Position numbers and translations under genes: made by a program
From: Gigaspora margarita
Lineage: Eukaryota > Glomeromycota > Glomeromycetes > Diversisporales > Gigasporaceae
Assembly: GCA_009809945.1 (NCBI GenBank)
Contig: WTPW01000926.1
Coordinates: forward strand, 37,966 to 101,965
Direction: 5' to 3'
Length of the DNA: 64,000 bases
Notes under the pieces: model-generated
Told to the model about the DNA's origin: nothing
What the model saw: only the letters and a program-made list of their open reading frames with translations
Database searches by the model: none
Shown here: positions 57,319 to 64,000 of the stretch, in pieces
Layout of the letters: every line of letters starts with the position of its first letter
Numbering within the stretch: the first letter of the stretch is position 1

Positions 57319-58617
57319 GGTAAATATAGTGTATAAAAAATTAAAATTTTATATATAAAAAAACAGATACTTTTAAATAAATGCCCAAATGCCTCAAGTT
57401 AAGTAACTTTGTACCAATAAGATATTTTGAACTACACTTTGTTTAAGACCTTTTACAACCCAAAATCACTTTAAAATAAGTATAGTTGAAGAGGGATCTT
57501 AGCTTTTATATAAAAAAATATCTGTTTTTGGGCTAAATTTTTACCTATATTTAGTTATTAAACCTATATATTTTTAATACAAAATAAAAGGTTAAAACAT
57601 GAATTTTGTTGCTTATTGAAATCAAAATGTTATTTCTTACTTACTATTTGAAGTTTTTATAACAACGGTCTCTACGTTATATATTACACAAACCTAATCT
57701 ATTATTAAAATTGATTAATAGGAACATGTTCCATAACCGCTAGAATCAGAAAACCCTTCTCTTTAACTTTCAATTAGAACACAAGAAGTCTTTACTTAAG
57801 TGTAAAGTATATATCGATTATTTTCAATAATAGTAAAATTGTTGTATTATGTAGCATAGTATACAAAAACTTGCTAATATGGTTAAATAAAAATGACTTT
57901 ATTTACATTATAAAAAAATTATATTTACAGTATTTTTAATGTTTGAATTTTCATTTTGAAACAAAAAATTTAATATTTTATATTTAATTTTTTAAAAAAA
58001 TATGTCAAGAAGTTAGCAATAGTTGTGACAGATAATTTTTTTTGTGACAGACAAAACAAGTTTAAAACCAATTTTTGATAGTAAATAAAAAATCTAGAAT
58101 ATTCGATAATATATTATATTAGATATTTTGTGTTACTGAAGATTATAACAATAAGTTTTATTGTAAAAATGATGTTATTACACTCTACTCTTAATAGTAT
58201 CTTTTATATTTTTAGAAGATTACTTTAGCCAATCATATTATTGCTTGGGTATATCAGTCATTTGATTTAAAGAACATAGTAAAAATTAATCAAATTTAAA
58301 GAAAGATTCTCTTTGAATACTTGGAATTAAGAACTAAAACTCTAAATTAAATATTATTAAATACTAAAGAATATATATTTAAAATTTAAAGAAAGGTTTA
58401 TATATATATTTTTAACTAAATTTAATTTAAATAATTTTTTGGCATAAATTTATATATAAAATTAGGTAAGTCAACTCATTTGATTTATAAGTAGCAGCAC
58501 TCATTAAGAACATGTCCTATGACTAATACTGTATGTAGCTAAGGCTGATTTGGTTCTATCATGTTGGAACAATTGTGAAATCCTAATAATATTCCTAATA
58601 ATAACTTGCTTATCAAC

Positions 58618-58879
58618 ATATGGGCTAGGTGCTGGGAAAAGGGACCAAATTGACAATTTTTTCAAAAGTAATTTTTTTATATAAATCAATTTAGAATGAT
58701 ATTAGGATTATTTTTTACTTAAAACACATAAGTAGTTGTATTAATAAAATTTTGCAGTATAACCCTTTAAAGTTTGCATTTTCTTATAAGTTATTATAAG
58801 ATTTACAATACAAAAATTGATTTTCTGAAGATCTTTTGTTTTGTCAATTTGGTCCCTTTTCTCAGCACCTAGCCCATAT
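58618..58879. mobile_element. MITE, ATATGGGCTAGGTGCTG ends
   Basis: ATATGGGCTAGGTGCTGGGA on the left and ATATGGGCTAGGTGCTGAGA on the right complement, both followed by AAAGGGACCAAATTGACAA. 262 bp. A minus-strand frame at 58504-58689 lies across its end and is not a gene. Confidence 0.8.
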
Positions 58880-59795
58880 TAGTTTTAATATTTTGACTAC
58901 AGTTTGTATAACTAATAATACAAAAATTATGGTAATGATTATCCAATTAAATAACTAGAATATGTGTCTCCACTTAACTCACTATTAAACTATATACTAT
59001 GTACTTTATACTCTGTTACTGGTATTTCTTGTCACATTGATTTTGCTATTATATGTAGTATATTTAGCTTATAAAATCATTTTGCAACAAAGCTACAAGT
59101 AAATAAGCTTGTTTATTATGTTACAATCTATTCTATTCTAGTAAATATATAAAATAAAAAATTTAAAATGGTTTAGAACAGGTCTATCTAATGCTAAATG
59201 CAGAGCTTTACAAAGATCTCTTGTAAAAATATATATAAGTTGCATGTTCGTAAGATAGATGGATAGAGTGTTACTCTACTAGTACATGAATCAGATTAAG
59301 AAATTCAATAAAAGTTACATTGAATACTATCTAGTATTTAATATCAATTACTAGTATAGAGTATATTAAAAATACTAGAAACTTTTTTTTAAATTCGTAA
59401 AAGTAGATCTTGCTAAAAAAGAGTATAGTAGGCAAATGTTTTAATGATCTCTAATCAAGAACTTTATGGGAACCAATTAAAGAACATCTTGAATTTATTA
59501 TTATAAAAATCTTGTAGCACTTTTACCAAAGTACAATTATAAACAAAAAGAAAAAATATACAAGTAAAATGTAAATTGTATTAATTTTAGTTGTATTAAC
59601 ATTTATTTTAGTAATTGATTTTTTTTTACTTAACTTTTTTGAAAATTTTGGGTTTTACAAATTTTAACTAATTGTAGTCTATACTCTATTCCCTTGCAAT
59701 TATGTGTAAGATTACGCTTGTATAAGATCAGTGCATGTAAAATGCTGCACAAGCTCTAATATTCTCAATTTTTCACTTATCAAACATTGGTTGTA
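58880..59795. other. Unassigned AT-rich sequence
   Basis: No gene or clear repeat seen; a weak tRNA-like stretch near 59245-59315 is discussed under rejected items. Confidence 0.35.
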
Positions 59796-59799
59796 TATA

Positions 59800-60055
59800 T
59801 ATAGAATAAATTGCAAATAACAACTAAAAAGGAAGTCCAATTTTTTTAAAATGCATGAATAAAATAATGCATATCTTAATTATTAAATATAAGACAATTA
59901 TCTAACCTTAATTGATGAAAAAAATATAAAATCATTGCAAATAAGTAACAATTAAAAAGAAAATTTATCATTATTAAAATGCATGAATTAATTAAAAAAT
60001 ATTGCATATTTTAATTACCAAATATAAAACAACTACCTAATCCTTATTAGATAAA
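59800..60055. repeat. Direct repeat, 128-bp unit, two copies
   Basis: AAAATGCATGAAT...AATGCATAT.TTAATTA..AAATATAA.ACAA.TA.CTAA.C at 59849 and 59977. Confidence 0.65.
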
Positions 60056-61321
60056 AATTAATTATTATAGTTTAATTCAAAAAGCTCAATAATCAATAAA
60101 AATGCTATTCATTTATATGCATATACTTTTTTTCACTTTACTGATATTTTAAAACATGCACGCATCAATACTATAAAATTACCAAAAGTAGAGTTCCAAT
60201 ATATTATTTGTTTATCTATTTATCTATAGATATCTGGTATTGTAAACTTTTGTAATTATTATTTTTTTTTATGTATTTCTGCCCATACATAGTTAGGACA
60301 TTTTGATTAAACAATATAATTCTTTTTTAGTATATGACTAAGATAGGTAGTGGTTTTGGATCCTGATCTATGTTCTGGGCTACAAACAATAGTTTGGAAC
60401 CATAAATTCTGGTCTGGGACTGCCAAAATAGTTCAAAGCTTAAGATAGTAGTCTTGAACTATTATAGATTAAAAATGTATAAATACAATACTTGAGTAAA
60501 TAAAAAGGGCACAATTCATTTTGCTCAAACAATACAACAATTTTGTAGTTCTTTCCAATAAACAATAACCCAATCTAATTTAAAAACCTGATTTATACTT
60601 AATTTAGCATAAACCTATACTATCTAGAGATAGAAAAAATGGTATTTTCTGTACTATGCATATGCATGATATCCTGTATACATGTATACACACATATTAT
60701 AAACTACAAAGAAATTTACCAAAATTGTGTGAATTTTTTTTATTTTTGTTTAATGTATATTAATACTTCAAATTAAGAATATTGAAAGTATGTACATAAT
60801 TAATATAATCTATTCCATTTTTGAAAAAATTATTCAAATTTGACAGCTATGATCAAATATTATTGCTATACAGTAAATAGTTAACATTTTAATAGTTGTA
60901 TCAAAAATATGATTCAAGTATGTAAAATGCTCTAATATATAAATAACTTTATTTTTCTGATAAAAATTATTATCTGTTATAATTGTCTTGTACATTTTTA
61001 CCAATTATTTTCATCATATAAAATATATCATTTCTAATTACACAAATTAATTCTTATGACTATAGAAGAAAATCTCATTTTAGAATAGGATGAAATTCAC
61101 TAGTGGATCATGCCAATTAATAAAGTTATTATAAAACATTTTGGTTCATCTGTGACAATAGTTCATATTTATTACTTTTAAAAATGGTTTAAAATTGTTA
61201 TAAAGAATGAATTGTATAATTTGTTCATATAAGAATCTATACAAATAAACAGATTTGTATTAAAATATACAATTTATCATTACATATTTGATTATCTTAA
61301 AAATCTAGATCAGTATAATTA
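60056..61321. other. Unassigned AT-rich sequence
   Basis: No gene supported. A GTTCTGGGCTACAAACAATA / GGTCTGGGACTGCCAAAATA pair (60370-60430) hints at another short tandem repeat. Confidence 0.35.
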
Positions 61322-61550
61322 TTGTTGGGGATGATGCTGAAATCGGATGATGCTGAAATTTGGGGTCTTGATTTGAAACTATAAGCCCTGCTAAAATCCA
61401 CATATACTCTTTAAATATCAAATCTATACCCAAACCTTACCCTAACCCTATAAAACAAAAATGAAAAAACATCTCAAAAAAATTTTAAAATTTCATATCA
61501 AAATAAATAAAAATTTCAGGATCATCCAATTTTAGCATCATCCCCGACAA
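61322..61550. mobile_element. GGGGATGATGCTGAAA MITE (family member 2)
   Basis: TTGTTGGGGATGATGCTGAA on the left and TTGTCGGGGATGATGCTAAA on the right complement; each arm has the GGATGATGCTGAAA phrase twice, as in the MITE at 43249. The loop has CCTTACCCTAACCCT. 229 bp. Confidence 0.8.
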
Positions 61551-62140
61551 TTATTAATTGGATCTGTATAGTATGATACAAAATATATCTATTTTAATTC
61601 TGGTTATCTGTACTATACTTAATCTGTTGTATAATATGGGAATTATAGCAGATTAATATGGTACTAGTATGGTACAAATTTTAGAATAAGATTATATAGA
61701 TAAATAAAACACCTTTTAATTAAAATAGATCAATATGGATGAACAGATTAGTATATTATAGAGGTGCAAAATGCTATTTTAAAATCTGCATTGGTTTTTT
61801 AAAGTTGGTATTTTACACCTAATACCAGACCAATCAGCTCATCCATACTATACTGATTTTTTGTAATACTGAAACCCCACTAAATCAAAGGATAGAAAGA
61901 TTTTATAATAATTAATTTTGGGCATAATAGTATAAAACTACTTAGACCATGCATATGCATGCATGTATACATGCATGTGTTCATGTGTATAGTGCCCATC
62001 TTTTATATCATCATACTTTGTATCTGGAATTTTAGATGATTTAATATCCAAATTAAAAAAAAACAGATATTTAGTATTATGCTTAATATTTTTGTTTCAT
62101 TTTTTTTTTATTACTATCATTATTTTTGAATTTCTTATTT
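61551..62140. other. Unassigned, with a weak inverted repeat
   Basis: ATCAATATGGATGAACAGATTAG (61726, read in pieces) and the inverse of ATGGATGAGCTGATTGG (61832) suggest a degraded inverted-repeat element; GCATGCATGTATACATGCAT is at 61957. No gene. Confidence 0.35.
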
Positions 62141-62157
62141 TGGTATAGTTTATAATG

Positions 62158-62480
62158 CGATTAAAGCTTCAATCAAGAGATTGAATTTCAAGCAAGTGAT
62201 TAAAACTCCAATTAAATGATTAAAGCTCAACCAAAAGATTGAAGCCCCAAGTAGGTAATTAAACTCTAATCGAGAGATTGAAGATCCAATAGAGATAGGA
62301 ACTATTTAACTGTTTAAAATTGCTCTATAGTTCTTGGCAAAATTATGTTGGTTGTAAGCTGAAATTATTTTAATGTTAGCCAAATTAAACAGTTAAACAA
62401 TTAAACAATTAAAAAAAAATTTTAGATATTCCAATCCTTAAGCTCCAAGCAAGAGATTAAAAATCCCACAGGAATTAAAG
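62158..62480. repeat. Minisatellite, about 22-bp unit, split
   Basis: GATTAAAGCTCCAATCAAGA-type units, about seven copies at 62158-62290. The same motif continues at 62440-62465 after about 150 bp of other sequence that contains AACTATTTAACTGTTTAA and the inverse TTAAACAGTTAAA (a probable small insertion). Confidence 0.7.
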
Positions 62481-62579
62481 ATATAAAAAGGTGTAATTCA
62501 GTCTGTGAAGAAAAAAATAATTATTAGAATGATTATTAATGATTGTGAATAGTATTTAGTATTATTGTAATAATTCAAC

Positions 62580-62831
62580 ATATAGGGGTTAGTCAGTAGA
62601 AAAGGTACAAATTTTTTCCAAGTAAAAGTTTTCTTGAATTTAAACTTAAATATCTTAACAACTATCTTAATAAATTTATAATTTTTTTTATTTTAATACT
62701 GTATAATTTCAAGTTTAAAATAAAAAATTTTTAGCAAATTTGATTAAAAAGTTGTTAAGATATTTAAATTTAAAAATTAAAAAATTTTTACTAAAAATGA
62801 TTTGTCCCTTTTCTACTGACTAACCCCATAT
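62580..62831. mobile_element. TATAGGGG inverted-repeat element, copy 2
   Basis: ATATAGGGGTTAGTCAGTAG on the left and its near-exact inverse at 62808-62831. Arms match the copy at 2438-2692 (TATCTTAACAACTATCTTAA). 252 bp. Confidence 0.8.
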
Positions 62832-62905
62832 AGATTTTTCTAATAAAGAGAAACCTATAACCTGTAATTATGTGTGTTAGTTTATGGGTTTTTCTAGGCA
62901 TCTCT

Positions 62906-62936
62906 GCCAGAGATATATAACTTATATATCTCTGGC
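62906..62936. repeat. Perfect hairpin
   Basis: GCCAGAGATATATAA, one spacer base, then its exact inverse. Could be a terminator-like or cruciform structure; function unknown. Confidence 0.85.
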
Positions 62937-62964
62937 CTTTTGGCCAATTAAATTGCCAGAAAAT

Positions 62965-63007
62965 CACGTGATCAGTATTTTCGGCGATCACGTGATCACG
63001 TGATCAC
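62965..63007. promoter_or_regulatory. Cluster of CACGTG palindromes
   Basis: CACGTG at 62965, 62989 and 62997; the last two lie in a repeated GATCACGTGATCACGTGATC. CACGTG is the core bound by many bHLH factors, but any role here is unproven. Confidence 0.5.
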
Positions 63008-63113
63008 ATCGGACGGGTCGGCTATTTTCGTGTAACCCGGAACCATGCTAACAAGGTCGGGGGAATCAAATATTAAAAAAGTAATTAAAAATTTTCGAAC
63101 ATTTAAATCAAAA

Positions 63114-63229
63114 TATCTTGGTAACCGCCTTACCAAACTCGATAAATTTTTTTTTATTTGAATTCTATAGATTTATAGAATTCAAATAAAAAAATTTTAC
63201 TGAGTTTGGTCAGGTGGTTGTAAAGATAC
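63114..63229. mobile_element. Hairpin relative of the TATAGGGG element
   Basis: TATCTTGGTAACCGCCTTAC / GTCAGGTGGTTGTAAAGATA arms around AATTCTATAGATTTATAGAATT. It resembles the inner part of the elements at 2438 and 62580, but the outer ends are missing or changed. Confidence 0.55.
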
Positions 63230-63424
63230 CTTCTCATAAACTCAGCTCAGATCTGCGAAACCAATTATTTTTTAAATACAAAAATACTTTAATATTTTTA
63301 ATTTATTATAATTTATTATAGTGTAACACATTAATTACATCATAGACCTGTATACCCATACCAATTTCATACTTAGCAAAAAAAAAAAAGCTAAAGAATT
63401 CTTGTTTTATATTTTTAGAATATC

Positions 63425-64000
63425 AAGGCTCTTTAAACAAACATCTATTTGTGCAATCTATACTGCCTTAAAAACGGTGCGATACAAACATAATCTATAC
63501 TATACCACTTCAAACCTCCACCAGAGTCATACCCAATGAAAAAAGCCCAAAGAATGACGAATTTAGAAGCTTTAAGACCCACCAACAAAGCCTACAAAGA
63601 CAATACTAGGGCGGCGAAATCCCTTGAAGGCTCTAACGATGACGCTAGAAGCGACAAAACTACCAACAAAGGTTTCAATGACGATACTAAGGTGGTGAAA
63701 TCATGCCCATGAAGACTCCAATGACAACAATGCCGCCATAGCGGCCTATCTATTATTTGACAAAGAGTTAATTCGAGAAGAGAAAAAAAAAAAGTGAAAG
63801 CTTCCAAAATGACGATACTGACTAAACCCACAAAAGAAAAAGCAAGCTCAACCCGTGAAAAAAAAAGAAAAAGCAGTGAAAAAATAAACTACTATACTTA
63901 TTTCACAAGATCCAGTTACAGTGAAGCGAAACCGAAAGACATACCAGAAATTTCTCCAAGATCAGAGAAATGTTAGTTGGAGAGAAAAAAAAAAAAAACC
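63425..64000 (+). pseudogene. Degenerate coding-like region at window edge
   Basis: Sequence becomes richer in G and C with codon-like pattern. One frame from the ATG at 63537 reads MKKAQRMTNLEALRPTNKAY and goes on to a TGA near 63717. Another frame (63695-63790, HEDSNDNNAAIAAYLLFDKE) ends at an A11 run, after which a third frame (ATG at 63809, Lys/Ser-rich) stays open to 63976. GACAATACTAGGGCGGCGAA and GACGATACTAAGGTGGTGAA are two versions of one unit 84 bp apart. The frame changes suggest either a dead gene or sequence errors in the A-run. Product not recognised; it may continue beyond the window. Confidence 0.35.

Larger units (their letters stand above)
52640..57740. mobile_element. CAGTCATAGAACATGTTCC TIR element, 5.1 kb
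   Basis: Left CAGTCATAGAACATGTTCCT and right complement GCGGTTATGGAACATGTTCC. TAG lies on both sides (52637-52639, 57741-57743). Removing it rejoins the shared module of the host element (…CTATTAG-AATCAG…). The inside has tandem arrays and smaller inverted-repeat elements, with no recognisable transposase. Its short open frames (54733-54936, 56200-56448) show no family features. Confidence 0.65.
51658..58526. mobile_element. ACAGGACATGTTC long-TIR element, 6.9 kb, with nested elements
   Basis: The left 51658-51902 and the right 58278-58526 are inverted copies over about 245 bp (for example ACTTATAAATCAAATAAGTT, TATTCTTTAGTATTTAATAA and CAAAGAGAATCTTTCTTTAA). The tip is ACAGGACATGTTCTT on the left and CATAGGACATGTTCTT on the right complement. 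The tip motif matches the elements at 17610 and 52640. No transposase reading frame was seen inside; the interior is filled by other elements. Confidence 0.65.

Noticed and set aside
59245..59315. Possible tRNA gene (TAGATGGATAGAGTG and AATTCAATAAAA)
   Set aside because: The A-box part is passable but the B-box is poor and I could not form acceptor and T stems by eye; at best an old pseudogene.

Overview
The window is a non-coding-dominated stretch of an AT-rich eukaryotic nuclear genome. One secreted chitin deacetylase with a chitin-binding module, GT-AG introns, a Tnp2-family DNA transposon relic, several LINE relics and TTAGGG-like motifs all point to a fungus. The repeat style and the protein relics fit an arbuscular mycorrhizal fungus (Glomeromycotina, Rhizophagus/Gigaspora type). 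That assignment is inference from recall, not a database result.

Only one gene looks intact: a three-exon CE4 chitin deacetylase on the minus strand at 33311-34443, in a comparatively repeat-poor island of about 33-40 kb. Everything else that once coded is broken. 0-4.4 kb is a LINE relic split by inverted-repeat elements. 6.7-11.1 kb is a Gly/Ser-rich and Ser/Arg-rich pseudogene split by a 2.2 kb TIR element. 12.8-19.7 kb is a Tnp2 transposase relic interrupted by a SINE and by a TIR element that holds a 783-base assembly gap. 22.3-24.4 kb is a second LINE relic. 26.3-28.3 kb is a compositionally distinct, 5'-truncated LINE copy with a 16-bp target duplication. 63.4-64 kb looks like the degenerate start of another coding region.

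The rest is non-autonomous elements, mostly long inverted repeats (MITE/foldback type), plus many degenerate tandem arrays. Nesting is deep. In the clearest cases the target duplications can be read and the interrupted sequence rejoins exactly when the insertion is removed in thought.

The most notable system is a set of four tRNA-headed, poly(A)-tailed elements of 655-999 bp with 13-15 bp target duplications. These are very long SINEs. Three of them (B, C, D) share a central domain of about 100 bp although D has a different tRNA-like head and a different tail, which is the hallmark of a SINE superfamily. A second notable pattern is a module of about 80 bp that recurs, often as an inverted pair, inside at least six inverted-repeat families with unrelated ends. 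Many of these elements also carry TTAGGG-like tracts.
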